Shown one piece after another: positions 32,398 through 40,523 of a stretch of 41,927 bases of DNA. The DNA comes from Corallococcus sicarius (GTDB taxonomy: Bacteria; Myxococcota; Myxococcia; Myxococcales; Myxococcaceae): positions 1 to 41,927 of the forward strand of contig NZ_RAWG01000056.1 of assembly GCF_003611735.1 (NCBI RefSeq), read 5' to 3'. Numbering within the stretch: position 1 is the stretch's first letter; every line of letters begins with the position of its first letter. A program made the position numbers and the translations under genes. The notes beneath the pieces are model-generated. The model was given only the letters and a program-made list of their open reading frames with translations, was not told the DNA's origin and did no database searches.

Positions 32398-33960
32398 TCA
32401 GGTCCCTCGGCGCTTGCGGACGGTTCGGCGTGGCTTCGGACGGGCCGTCTTCTGCGAGGCGCCCTTGCCGGCGTTGCGGCGCGGCTTCGACAGGGGGGTC
32501 GCCTCCGGGACCCGCGTGCGCGCGAGCCCCGTCATCAACATCTGTCCCTCCAGGAAGGGCTGCCCCACCCGGAGCCCCTTGCCAGTGATGTGCAGCTCGC
32601 GCAGCGACGTGTCGTAGTCGCTGTTGCGCACCTTCAGCACCGCGAGGAAGCGGTGCAGCCCGGAGTGCAGCTCCACCAGGCGCACGAAGAGGATGTTCTC
32701 CGCCACCATGGAGATGCCCTTGAGGGGGAACTTCACCTCCGGCCCGAAGGCGCTGGTGGACTCGGCGGTGTAGAGCAGCGTCACCTCGCGCACCCGGCAC
32801 TCGTTCACGAGCGCCGCCAGGAAGCGCGCCACCCGGGCATTGCGCGTCGAGGCGCGGCGAAGCGCCTCGTACCCATCCAGGAAGATGCGGCGCACCCGCC
32901 CGCTCCGGATGGTGGTCAACAGCTCGATGCCCAGCTTGTCGAGGATGTTCTCCGTAGGCGGCCGGAAGCTCACCTCCAGGTCCCCGCGCTCCATCAGCGG
33001 CTGCAGGTGCAGCCCCACCCCGGCCGCCTGGGCGAGCATCCGCTCCGGCGCGTCGTAGAAGGCGAAGTAGTGGCCACGCTCGCCCCGGCGCGCCCCTTCC
33101 GCGAGGAAGCTCAGCCCCAGCAGCGTCTTGCCGCTGCCCGGGGGGCCCAGGAGGATGGTGGTGGAGCCCGCGGGCACGCCGCCCTTGAGCATCGCGTCCA
33201 GCCCCGCCACGCCGAAGGCGTCACGGTCACGCGTCCCCGCGCCAGGCACCAGGTGCCCGTCCACCAGCGACTCCAGGCGGGGATAGACGGTGAGGCCGTC
33301 GCTGGTGATTTCAAAGCCGTGCTGTCCCAGCTTGTAGGCGCTGCCCCGGAACTTGCGCACGCTGATCTCACGCAGGGTGCGCACGCCGAAGGTCCGCTGC
33401 TGGAGCAGCATCAGGCCATCCACCATGGTGTGTTCGGCGCGCAGGCCCTTCTCGCCGCCGGTGGTGAGCACCAGCGTGGTGCAGCCCATGAGGCCCGTCA
33501 CGACCTGGAGGCCGTGGATGAACTTCTTGAGCGCCTGTCGCGACGGCGCCATCTCCTCGGCGGCCAGCATCCCGTCCAGCACGAGCAGCGAGGCCTTGTG
33601 CGACCGGACCTCCTTGCGCACGAGCTCCGAGAGCGCTTCCAGCCCCCCCTGCTCCAGGATGGAGAAGGCGCTCAGGTAGTTGATGGCGCCCGTGACGCAG
33701 GCCGGGTCGAAGAACGACAGCGTCTGGAGGTTGCCCACCATGTCCGTGTGCGACTCGGCCAGGAGCGTCAGGTAGAGGATCCGGCGTCCCTGCGCCGCCT
33801 GATGGAAGCAGATCTGGTTGGCGAGGATGGTCTTGCCCGCGCCCGGCAGTCCCAGGACCATGTACATCCGGCCCTTGCGCAAGCCCCCATCGAGCAGCGT
33901 GTCCAGCCCGGGTATGCCCGTGGACAGCCGTTCCTCTCCGCGTGGACCTCCCGGGATCAT
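32398..33960 (-). CDS. Double-domain KaiC-like RecA-fold ATPase
   Basis: A 520-residue cytoplasmic protein with two KaiC/RAD55-type ATPase domains. Domain I (about 10-235) has Walker A GLPGAGKT at 37-44, Glu 69 in TLLAES and Walker B with Asp 129. Domain II (about 245-470) has Walker A GPPGSGKT at 272-279 and Walker B with Asp 362, but at the place of the KaiC catalytic Glu pair it has Asp 303-Ala 304 (FAFYDAPER). The position of the KaiC phosphorylation pair reads Ser 417-Met 418. The last 45 residues are a Lys/Arg-rich tail. AAGGA lies 8 nt before the ATG. The response regulator follows after 2 nt. A signalling ATPase, not a clock by evidence here; no KaiA or KaiB. Confidence 0.93.
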   Translation of the reverse strand: MIPGGPRGEERLSTGIPGLDTLLDGGLRKGRMYMVLGLPGAGKTILANQICFHQAAQGRRILYLTLLAESHTDMVGNLQTLSFFDPACVTGAINYLSAFSILEQGGLEALSELVRKEVRSHKASLLVLDGMLAAEEMAPSRQALKKFIHGLQVVTGLMGCTTLVLTTGGEKGLRAEHTMVDGLMLLQQRTFGVRTLREISVRKFRGSAYKLGQHGFEITSDGLTVYPRLESLVDGHLVPGAGTRDRDAFGVAGLDAMLKGGVPAGSTTILLGPPGSGKTLLGLSFLAEGARRGERGHYFAFYDAPERMLAQAAGVGLHLQPLMERGDLEVSFRPPTENILDKLGIELLTTIRSGRVRRIFLDGYEALRRASTRNARVARFLAALVNECRVREVTLLYTAESTSAFGPEVKFPLKGISMVAENILFVRLVELHSGLHRFLAVLKVRNSDYDTSLRELHITGKGLRVGQPFLEGQMLMTGLARTRVPEATPLSKPRRNAGKGASQKTARPKPRRTVRKRRGT

Positions 33961-34023
33961 CAGACGGTTCCTTCCTGGGCGCCGCGCGCCGACCAGGGCC
34001 GTGGGCGACGGTCCTGATGACTC

Positions 34024-34052
34024 CTTAGTCCAGCCGATATTGAAAACATCAA
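34024..34052 (-). promoter_or_regulatory. Possible promoter of the KaiC-like operon
   Basis: In a locally AT-rich patch upstream of the KaiC-like gene, the minus strand has TTGATG, 17 nt, then ACTAAG. The -35-like part is good, the -10-like part weak. An imperfect dyad surrounds the first box. Confidence 0.3.
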
Positions 34053-34102
34053 CAATCGGGGAAGCGCTCGCTGGCGGACAGCTCGCGCGGCCCTCTGGCT
34101 GC

Positions 34103-34882
34103 CTACCGGGCGGAACGGAGGTCCGCTTCCGGCGCCACCACCCCGCTGCCCGTCAGCGGCTTGAGGGACGCACGCAGGGCTTCAATCTGGGCGCGCGCCA
34201 GGTCCTTGAGCTTCTCCACGTCGTCCAGGGTCATCCCCTTGGTGGAGATGGGCGTGCCCACCGTCACGAGCCCCCGCGAGGTGGCGAAGCGCCAGGAGTG
34301 CTTGGGCAGCGCCAGCCGCGTGCCGCTCACCGCCAGGGGCAGCACGTCCGCCTGCACCTCGATGGCGAGCCGGAAGGCGCCGTCCTTGAAGGGCAGCAGC
34401 TCCTCCGTCTTGGAGCGCGTTCCCTCCGGGAAGATCATCACGGGCATCCCCTTGGCGAGCCACGCCTTGCAGCGCGCCATGGCGCCCGTCGCCGAGTCCC
34501 GGTCGCCGCGCTCCACCGGGATGTCGCCGGCCATGCCCATCATCCAGCCCACCACCGGGACCTTGAAGAGGCTCTTCTTGCCCAGCCACTTCATCTCCCA
34601 CGGCAGGTGGGAGATGAGGAACGGATCCGCGTTGGACTCGTGGTTGCTCACAACAACGGTGTTGGGGGCCACGTCGTCCGGGATGGAGCCGTGCGTGCTG
34701 AAGCGCCAGAAGGGCGTGAGCTTCGCGGCGGTGAAGCCCACCAGGCGGAAGCAGCGCCCCGCCACGTAGCGGCGCTTGTCGAACGGGGCGGTGAAGATGA
34801 AGAGGATCAGCTGGACGAAGAAGCCCACCAGGGCCACGAGGCCCACCTCGATCCAGGTCCAGATGGAGAGCAGTGCATTCAT
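34103..34882 (-). CDS. PlsC-like 1-acyl-sn-glycerol-3-phosphate acyltransferase
   Basis: A 259-residue membrane-associated enzyme with an N-terminal hydrophobic segment (about 5-32). Catalytic motif I is NHESNAD (His 81, Asp 86), motif II around GWMMGMAGDIPVERGD, motif III FPEGTRSK (151-158), and a later hydrophobic Pro-containing block DVLPLAVSGT. It transfers an acyl chain to lysophosphatidic acid to form phosphatidic acid; a role on other lysolipids cannot be excluded. The ATG at 34882 is preferred because the longer frame adds an unlikely Pro/Arg-rich leader. It lies 29 bp after exonuclease III and may share its transcript. Confidence 0.92.
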   Translation of the reverse strand: MNALLSIWTWIEVGLVALVGFFVQLILFIFTAPFDKRRYVAGRCFRLVGFTAAKLTPFWRFSTHGSIPDDVAPNTVVVSNHESNADPFLISHLPWEMKWLGKKSLFKVPVVGWMMGMAGDIPVERGDRDSATGAMARCKAWLAKGMPVMIFPEGTRSKTEELLPFKDGAFRLAIEVQADVLPLAVSGTRLALPKHSWRFATSRGLVTVGTPISTKGMTLDDVEKLKDLARAQIEALRASLKPLTGSGVVAPEADLRSAR

Positions 34883-34911
34883 GAGAGGGGTCCCTTGGGC
34901 ACGAGGGGGGG

Positions 34912-35697
34912 TCAGGAGAGGACGGCGGGATCCAGGTCCACGCTCACCGGGCAATGGTCCGAGCCGTGGACCTCCGGGTGCACGGCGGCCTTGCGCACGT
35001 AGCCGAGTGCGGCGGGCGAGGCCAGCACGTAGTCAATGCGCCAGCCGATGTTCTTCTCGCGCACGCCCGCCCGCTGGCTCCACCAGGAGTAGTGGCCGCC
35101 CGCCGGTTGGAAGTGGCGGAAGGTGTCCACCCAGCCCGCGCGGATCCACCGATCAAACTCCTCGCGCTCCTCCGGGCGGAAGCCGCTCGTCTCGCGGTTC
35201 TCGCGCGGGCGCGCCAGGTCGATGTCGCGGTGCGCGGTGTTGAAGTCGCCCATCACGAGCACGCGTTCACCGTCGCGCAGCGGCTTCTCCAGGCGGGCGA
35301 AGAGGCGCTGATAGAAGTCCAGCTTGAACGGGATGCGGCTCAGGTCCCGGTCCTTCCCGTTGCCATTGGGGAAGTAGCCGTTGACCACGGTGAGCTTGCC
35401 GAAGCGGGCGAACTGGAGACGGCCTTCCGCGTCCATGGCGGGCGCACCCAGCAGGGTGTCCAGGGCGTCGGGCTCATGGCGGCTGAAGAGGCCCACGCCG
35501 CTGTAGCCGGGGCGCTCCGCGGCCACGAAGTGGGTCTTCCAACGGCGGGGGGCGCGCACCTCGGCGGGGAGCTGCTCCACGCGGGCACGGACCTCCTGCA
35601 GCCCCACGATGTCCGCCCGGGCCTTGGACAGCCACGGGAGGAACCCCTTGCGGTGGATGGAGCGCAGACCGTTGACGTTCCAGGAGACGACTCGCAC
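34912..35697 (-). CDS. xthA: Exodeoxyribonuclease III (AP endonuclease)
   Basis: A 261-residue DNA-repair enzyme of the ExoIII/XthA family, which cuts at abasic sites and degrades 3' ends. Conserved residues: Asn 7 in SWNVNGLRS, metal-ligand Glu 35 in GLQEVR, Tyr 108 in NGYFPNGNG, Asp 151 and Asn 153 in MGDFNTAH, and the terminal Asp 247-His 248 pair in GSDHCPV. Length is normal. It starts with GTG. There is no clear Shine-Dalgarno. The PlsC-like gene follows in the same direction; otherwise the context is not informative. Confidence 0.96.
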   Translation of the reverse strand: MRVVSWNVNGLRSIHRKGFLPWLSKARADIVGLQEVRARVEQLPAEVRAPRRWKTHFVAAERPGYSGVGLFSRHEPDALDTLLGAPAMDAEGRLQFARFGKLTVVNGYFPNGNGKDRDLSRIPFKLDFYQRLFARLEKPLRDGERVLVMGDFNTAHRDIDLARPRENRETSGFRPEEREEFDRWIRAGWVDTFRHFQPAGGHYSWWSQRAGVREKNIGWRIDYVLASPAALGYVRKAAVHPEVHGSDHCPVSVDLDPAVLS

Positions 35698-35734
35698 GCC
35701 CCCGCTTATGGCGAAAGCGCGCGGGTATTTCCAG

Positions 35735-35764
35735 CCCCCACCGTCCCTGGAAGGACGATGGGGG
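35735..35764 (-). terminator. Hairpin after the lamin-tail lipoprotein gene
   Basis: Arms CCCCCACCGTCC and GGACGATGGGGG pair over 11 of 12 positions with a 6-base loop, about 19 nt after the stop of the minus-strand lipoprotein gene and before the exonuclease III start. The following minus-strand sequence (CTGGAAATAC) is only weakly T-rich, so termination is likely but not certain. Confidence 0.5.
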
Positions 35765-35782
35765 CCGGCCCTACTCAGTGCG

Positions 35783-37597
35783 TCACGGCATCTCGGTGCC
35801 GCTCGCCTTGTTCTGCGGATTGCGCGTGGTGCGGAGGATGAAGTCCGTGTTGTTCACGTTCGTGTCGTACCCGTTGCCCGCCGCGCTGTCCGAGCCGCCT
35901 TCCATGGTGGAGCCCGACGAGGAGGCCTTGGCCTTGCGCTCCATGCTGCCGGCGGCGCCCGGCGTGCTGCTGATCGGCTGGCCGCCTTCCGCGGCGTCGG
36001 CGGCCTTGCCGTAGCCCACGGTGTCGACCGCATTCGCATCCGTCACGGCGGAGCCAATGCCCGGAAGGCCGATACGAACGTGTCCGACCGAGGCGCCCAT
36101 GGTGATGGTCGTGCCCCAGCTTTCATCCGGGGTGACGGCGCCCACGTAGGTGCTCCGGGCCAGCAGGAAGAAGCCATGGGCCGCGATCTTCGACCCATTG
36201 GGCAGGGTGAAGCTGGACGAGAAAGTCCCACCCACATCCCTCTTGTACTGGAGCTTCCAGCCGCTCAGGTCCACTTCCGCATTCGTGGGGTTGTAGAGCT
36301 CCACGAACTCATCGTTGGTGTTCGCTCCGGCGCCCGCGAGTTCGCTGATGACGACGTGGTCCGTCGTGGGCTCGGAGGTGACCGTCACCTGGGCGGAGAC
36401 CGACTGGCCGTCGAGCGTGGCGACGATCGTGCCCGTCGCGGAGGACGCGCCGGCGGTGAAGGTGAACTTCGCGGAGAGCTGGTCGGCCGGCACCGTTACG
36501 GACGTGGGCACCGTGCCCACGCCGCCCGTCACCGAGAGCGTCACGACCGTGGCCTCGGCGGGCGGCACGTCGAGCGTCACGGTGACGTCGGCCGTCTTGC
36601 CAGAGCCGAGCACCACCGTCTCCGGCGACAGGAACGCCAGCGAGGCGGCCTCGGTCTCACCGAGCACACGCACCGTGGCGTCGCGCGTATCCGCGCCCAG
36701 CGTGGCCGTCAGTGTCGCCTTGACCGAACCCGCCGCGTCGTCCGCCGTCACGATGACCGGCGCCGTGCGAGCGCCCGCGATCACCGTCACCCGGCCGTTG
36801 TTGGCCACGACGACCGAGGGGCTGGACGACGTGACCTGCACCACCACGTCCGTCACGGCCGGGGCGCTCAGCGTCACCTCCAGCGGCTCCGGAATCGTCT
36901 CACCCGTGGTGCCAGAGCGCGCGAAGACCGCCGCCGGCTCGAGCGCGGTGAGCGTCACGCTGCTAGTGCCCGCGTCGCTGCCCGTGCCGCCATCCGTCTC
37001 CGTGCCCGCATCCGGCGCGGGACCCGCGTCAATGGCGCCGCCGTCCGTCTCGGAGCCACCATCCGGCCACGTGCCGCCGTCCGTCTCGGAGCCAGCATCC
37101 GTCTCGGAGCCAGCATCCGTCTCCGTGCCGGCGTCCGTCTCCGTGCCGGCGTCCGTCTCCGTGCCGGCGTCCGTCTGGGTTCCAGCGTCGACCGGGGTAC
37201 CCGCGTCCGTCTCGGTACCCGCGTCCGTCTCCGTGCCAGCGTCCGTCTCCGTGCCCGCGTCGACCGTGGTACCCGCGTCCGTCTCCGTGCCCGCATCGAC
37301 CGTGGTACCGGCGTCCGTCTCCGTGCCCGCGTCGACCGTGCCCGCGTCCGTCTCCGTGCCGGCGTCATCGCCGGGGATCACGCCTCCGTCGGTGCCAGCA
37401 TCGACGGTCGGGGTGGTGATCTGGCAGGTGTTGCTGCAGCGGTCGCCTTCGGTGCGGTTGCCGTCATCACACGCTTCGCCACTCTCGACGATGCCGTTGC
37501 CGCAGACCGGATCCTTCGGGTCATCACCACCGCACGCGGACAACAAGAGCAGCACCGCTGACATCGGGACCAGCAGGTGCCGGAAAGACAAGGACAT
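35783..37597 (-). CDS. Large lipoprotein with Cys-rich myxo repeat, DAGT spacer and lamin-tail domain
   Basis: A 604-residue lipoprotein (lipobox LLSAC, Cys 22). The ATG at 37597 is preferred over an upstream ATG because it begins the signal peptide cleanly. Residues about 30-62 hold one Cys-rich repeat, CGNGIVESGEACDDGN...CSNTC, found in many myxobacterial surface proteins. Then a spacer of some 150 residues made of ETDAGT/TVDAGT units. Residues about 215-400 form two to three Ig-like beta domains (SVTLTALEPAAVFARSGTTG, VTVIAGARTAPVIVTA). Residues about 410-600 match a lamin-tail domain (HVVISELAGAGANTNDEFVELYNPTNAEVDLSGWKLQY), a beta-sandwich found in secreted proteins and nucleases. Probably a surface adhesin or scaffold; no enzyme motif is seen. 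Confidence 0.88.
   Translation of the reverse strand: MSLSFRHLLVPMSAVLLLLSACGGDDPKDPVCGNGIVESGEACDDGNRTEGDRCSNTCQITTPTVDAGTDGGVIPGDDAGTETDAGTVDAGTETDAGTTVDAGTETDAGTTVDAGTETDAGTETDAGTETDAGTPVDAGTQTDAGTETDAGTETDAGTETDAGSETDAGSETDGGTWPDGGSETDGGAIDAGPAPDAGTETDGGTGSDAGTSSVTLTALEPAAVFARSGTTGETIPEPLEVTLSAPAVTDVVVQVTSSSPSVVVANNGRVTVIAGARTAPVIVTADDAAGSVKATLTATLGADTRDATVRVLGETEAASLAFLSPETVVLGSGKTADVTVTLDVPPAEATVVTLSVTGGVGTVPTSVTVPADQLSAKFTFTAGASSATGTIVATLDGQSVSAQVTVTSEPTTDHVVISELAGAGANTNDEFVELYNPTNAEVDLSGWKLQYKRDVGGTFSSSFTLPNGSKIAAHGFFLLARSTYVGAVTPDESWGTTITMGASVGHVRIGLPGIGSAVTDANAVDTVGYGKAADAAEGGQPISSTPGAAGSMERKAKASSSGSTMEGGSDSAAGNGYDTNVNNTDFILRTTRNPQNKASGTEMP
36966..37412 (-). repeat. Tandem coding repeat (ETDAGT/TVDAGT spacer)
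   Basis: About 450 bp of short GC-rich units, mostly 15 or 18 bp, encoding the stalk of the lamin-tail lipoprotein. The same peptide unit forms the stalk of the first lipoprotein of the glycan locus. Slippage-prone. On the plus strand it leaves a long open frame without meaning. Confidence 0.85.
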
Positions 37598-37756
37598 GGA
37601 GACTCCGTGTTGGGTACAGAGCCTCATCCAAACCACAAAATTACAGGCAGACGCAAACTGGCCCCCGTCACTTTCAGGCCATTTCCCTCCCCCTTTTGGG
37701 CGCGTCGGGTTCCAACAAACCGAGAACCCTGACAGGGCGGATCCGCGGACGCGGGC

Positions 37757-38719
37757 TCAGCCAGGAATGCCGGGGGGTTGCACCGGGGCCGGGGCTTCCA
37801 GGCCATGGACCAGCAGGAAGCGCCGGACGGCCTCGGCGATCTCCGTCCCCGCCTCCAGCAGCCCCGCGTGGCCGGCGTCGTCCACCTGGAGCCACTCGGC
37901 CTGGGGCAGCGCGCGGTGCAGCCGCTGGACCTCGCTCAGGGGCACGAGCACGTCATCGCGCGCGGCGATGATCAGCACGGGCACGCGCACGGACGTCACG
38001 ACGTCCCAGGCGTGGCCCTCCGCGAGTCCGCGCAGCGTGCGCCAGTAGGCCTGGGGGCTCATGCGGTAGAGGGCGTCCAGGAACTCGGCGATGTCCTCGC
38101 GCGGAGCCCGGGCCCGCAGCGCGCCCACGGCCCGGGCGAGCGGATCCGCGAACCGGCTGCCGATGACGGCCTTCACCGCGGGCGCGACCCAGGGCACCAG
38201 CGGCGTGCTGGCGCGCAATGCCTGGCGCGTGGCGGACAATGCCAACCGTGGGCCCCAGCGCGGATCCGCCGAGCCCGGAGCGCCGGGCGTCCCCGCGATG
38301 AGCGTCATGGACGGCACCAGCTCCGGACGGCGCCGGTACAGCTCCAACAGGATGCGTACGCCCATGGAGAAGGCGATGTGGTGCGGCGGCCGGCCGTTGC
38401 CGCGCGCCATCGCCCGCTCGGTGACGCGCTCCAGATCGTCCACGTGCACCTGCACGCGGTAGTCCCCGTCCCGCGACTCCTCGCTCTGGCCGTGCCCCCG
38501 GTAGTCCCAGTGCACCACCCGGTGGTCCTGCTCCAGGTTGGAGACGATGTGCCGCCAGAAGTTCTCCGACGTCCCGATGCCGTTGGTCAGCAGCACCGGC
38601 GGCCGGTTCGCGAGCGCCGAGTCCCGCTTCGGCTCCGGCAGGCCCGCGCTGTGGGTGTGGAACGCCACCCGGGTGCCGTCCGGGGCGGAGACGAAGTGCG
38701 TGGAGCGACGGTAGGGCAT
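37757..38719 (-). CDS. Alpha/beta hydrolase
   Basis: A 320-residue cytoplasmic hydrolase. The oxyanion region is TNGIGTSENFW, DYRGHGQSE is the strand-4 turn typical of the fold, nucleophile Ser 118 sits in AFSMG (the first Gly of GxSxG replaced by Ala), acid Asp 256 in ARDDVLVP and base His 284 in DDAGHAGLLE. About 100 residues between Ser and Asp form a helical cap. Esterase, lipase-like or hydrolase of small molecules; the substrate cannot be told. The ATG at 38719 is chosen as the first giving the normal N-terminus. Divergent from the dioxygenase gene, with 83 bp between starts. Confidence 0.9.
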   Translation of the reverse strand: MPYRRSTHFVSAPDGTRVAFHTHSAGLPEPKRDSALANRPPVLLTNGIGTSENFWRHIVSNLEQDHRVVHWDYRGHGQSEESRDGDYRVQVHVDDLERVTERAMARGNGRPPHHIAFSMGVRILLELYRRRPELVPSMTLIAGTPGAPGSADPRWGPRLALSATRQALRASTPLVPWVAPAVKAVIGSRFADPLARAVGALRARAPREDIAEFLDALYRMSPQAYWRTLRGLAEGHAWDVVTSVRVPVLIIAARDDVLVPLSEVQRLHRALPQAEWLQVDDAGHAGLLEAGTEIAEAVRRFLLVHGLEAPAPVQPPGIPG

Positions 38720-38802
38720 TCCCGCCCACCATGCGGCCGGGCAGGCGCGGGTGCAAGGGTCCACCACACGGCCCGTCGGAGGCCCGCTCGCGCAGCGGCT
38801 CC

Positions 38803-39657
38803 ATGCGGGACCTCCACGAAGGCTGGACGCGCGCCCGCCTCCGGGAGATCGTGGCGCGGATGATCCGCGCGGAAGCCGAAGGGTTGGATGTGGCGGCCGT
38901 GCTCGCCCACTACGAAGCGCACGGCTTCGCGCGGCTGGGCCCCGTGCTGGACGACGCTGGCATCGAATCCCTGCGCGAGCGGGCGGACGACCTGATGCTG
39001 GGCCGCGTGGTGTACCCGGGGCTGTTCTTCCAGCCGGACGCCGCGAGCGGTCGCTACGAGGACGCGCCGCTGGGGCTGGGCTGGCAGGGGCCGTCCCTGG
39101 ACTACCGCAAGCTGGAGAAGCTGGAGAAGGACCCGCGCTTCCTCGCGTGGCTGGAGAACCCGCTGTTTGAACGGATCGCGCGAGCGCGCATCCCGGGCGA
39201 CATCGTCCTCTACCGCGCCATCCTCTTCCACAAGGGCCCGGCGGGCGGCAGCAACCTGCCCTTCCACCAGGACGGCGGGAAGCTGTGGGGGCTCACGCGA
39301 GAGCCGGACCTGCAGATCTGGACCGCGCTGGACGACGCACCGGAGGGCGGCGGCTGTCTGGAGGTCGTCCCTGGCAGCCACCGGGCGGGGCTCGTGACGG
39401 CGCTGGGGGGTGTGATTCCCCCGGACCGCGTGGCGGCGGCGGACGCGGACGCGCACGTGGTGCCCCTGCCGGTGCGGGCCGGGGAGGCGCTGCTCATCCA
39501 CAACCACGTCTGGCACCGCTCCGGGCGGGGCCGGCCCGGACAGCGGCGGCGCGCGTTCTCCGCCTGCTACATGAGCGCGGACACCACCTGCGTGCGCAAG
39601 AAGAAGGCCCCCCGCGTCTTCCCGCCGGTGTTCCGTCACCCGGTGCGCGGCGGCTGA
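38803..39657 (+). CDS. Phytanoyl-CoA dioxygenase (PhyH)-family protein
   Basis: A 284-residue Fe(II)/2-oxoglutarate-dependent oxygenase. The iron ligands are His 155 and Asp 157 in LPFHQDGG and the distal His 238 in HNHVWHRSG; Arg 250 in RRRAFS is placed to bind 2-oxoglutarate. VVPGSHRAG is characteristic of PhyH proteins, which hydroxylate lipids, amino-acid derivatives or natural-product intermediates. The ATG at 38803 starts a natural N-terminus; the earlier in-frame ATG at 38731 adds a Gly/Arg/Pro-rich leader that does not look real. The WbqC-like gene follows after 20 bp and is probably cotranscribed. Substrate unknown. Confidence 0.92.
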   Translation: MRDLHEGWTRARLREIVARMIRAEAEGLDVAAVLAHYEAHGFARLGPVLDDAGIESLRERADDLMLGRVVYPGLFFQPDAASGRYEDAPLGLGWQGPSLDYRKLEKLEKDPRFLAWLENPLFERIARARIPGDIVLYRAILFHKGPAGGSNLPFHQDGGKLWGLTREPDLQIWTALDDAPEGGGCLEVVPGSHRAGLVTALGGVIPPDRVAAADADAHVVPLPVRAGEALLIHNHVWHRSGRGRPGQRRRAFSACYMSADTTCVRKKKAPRVFPPVFRHPVRGG

Positions 39658-39677
39658 AAGGCCCTATCATCCGGGGC

Positions 39678-40523
39678 GTGTCCGGACACCCGGGAGTCCT
39701 TGTCGCCGAGCAGCCCCACTACCTGCCGTGGGTGGACTTCTACGAGCAGGTGGCCCGCGCCGGCACGCTGGTGGTGCTGGACGACGTGCAGTGGCTGAGG
39801 CGGGGCTGGCAGCGCCGCACGCGCGTCGCCCTGCCCCTGGGCGTGCCCACGCCGCCGCCCACCGAGCCGGGCTTCCAGTGGCTGTCCATCCCCCTGGAGG
39901 ATCCGCACCGCGACACGCGGATCCGCGACCTCGCCGTGGACGCGCGGCAGCCCTGGGCGCGCAAGCACCTCCAGACGCTGGTGACGCTCTACGGCGGCCG
40001 CCCCTATTTCCGCGCGCAGGTGCTGCCCCTGCTGGAGCCCTTCTACGACGCGGCGGCGCGCGAGTCCGGCCCGGGGTCGCTCTTGCGCGTGCTGCTGTCC
40101 AGCATGGCGCTGTTCTACGAGCCGCTGGGCCTGGCCCCGAAGCTCGTGTGCTCCTCCACGCTGGAGCGCCGGGGCGAGGACAAGACGCAGCGGCTGGTGG
40201 AGTACTGCCTTCAGACGGGGGCGCACACGTACTACTCGGGGACGGGCTCCACGCTGTACCTGAAGCCGGAGCGCTTCCGCGCGGTGGACGTGCGCCTCTT
40301 GTGGCAGCGCTTCCGTCACCCGGACTACGCCCAGGGACGCGAGGGGCGCTTCGTGATGGGGCTGTCGGTGGTGGACGTGCTGGCCAACGTGCCGCTGGAG
40401 ACAGTGCGCACGTGGCTCCAGCCGTCGCCGTGGGGGCCGTTCGCGGGGAACGGCCCCCAGCCGCTTCAGCGGGCGGAGGCGGAGGTGGCTTCGGACGCGG
40501 GCTTGTCGAAGCGCACGAAGTAG
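39678..40523 (+). CDS. WbqC-like family protein
   Basis: A 281-residue protein with the WbqC signature near its start, AEQPHYLPWVDFYEQVARAGTLVVLDDVQW, and the later motifs TLVTLYGGRPYF and YYSGTGSTLYL. WbqC proteins occur in polysaccharide and O-antigen clusters and are thought to act in sugar or acyl modification; a precise reaction is not known to me. GTG at 39678 is the start, 20 bp after the PhyH gene. The last 58 bp overlap the convergent ATPase gene. A joint role with the dioxygenase in making a modified surface sugar is possible but only inferred. Confidence 0.9.
   Translation: MSGHPGVLVAEQPHYLPWVDFYEQVARAGTLVVLDDVQWLRRGWQRRTRVALPLGVPTPPPTEPGFQWLSIPLEDPHRDTRIRDLAVDARQPWARKHLQTLVTLYGGRPYFRAQVLPLLEPFYDAAARESGPGSLLRVLLSSMALFYEPLGLAPKLVCSSTLERRGEDKTQRLVEYCLQTGAHTYYSGTGSTLYLKPERFRAVDVRLLWQRFRHPDYAQGREGRFVMGLSVVDVLANVPLETVRTWLQPSPWGPFAGNGPQPLQRAEAEVASDAGLSKRTK

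Noticed and set aside
32398-33960. Calling the KaiC-like gene a circadian clock component
   Set aside because: No KaiA or KaiB nearby and the phosphorylation and catalytic positions of domain II differ.
36966-37412. Regular short repeats resembling a CRISPR array
   Set aside because: Units are 15-18 bp, in frame, without unique spacers, and encode a peptide stalk.
37707-37729. Inverted repeat GGGTTC/GAACCC after the alpha/beta hydrolase gene
   Set aside because: Only 6 pairs, 11-base loop and no T-run; too weak for a terminator call.
36315-38048. Plus-strand open frame with Ser/Val/Pro repeats, adhesin-like at first sight
   Set aside because: It is the antisense reading of the DAGT repeat; the minus frame has signal peptide, Cys-rich repeat and lamin-tail domain.
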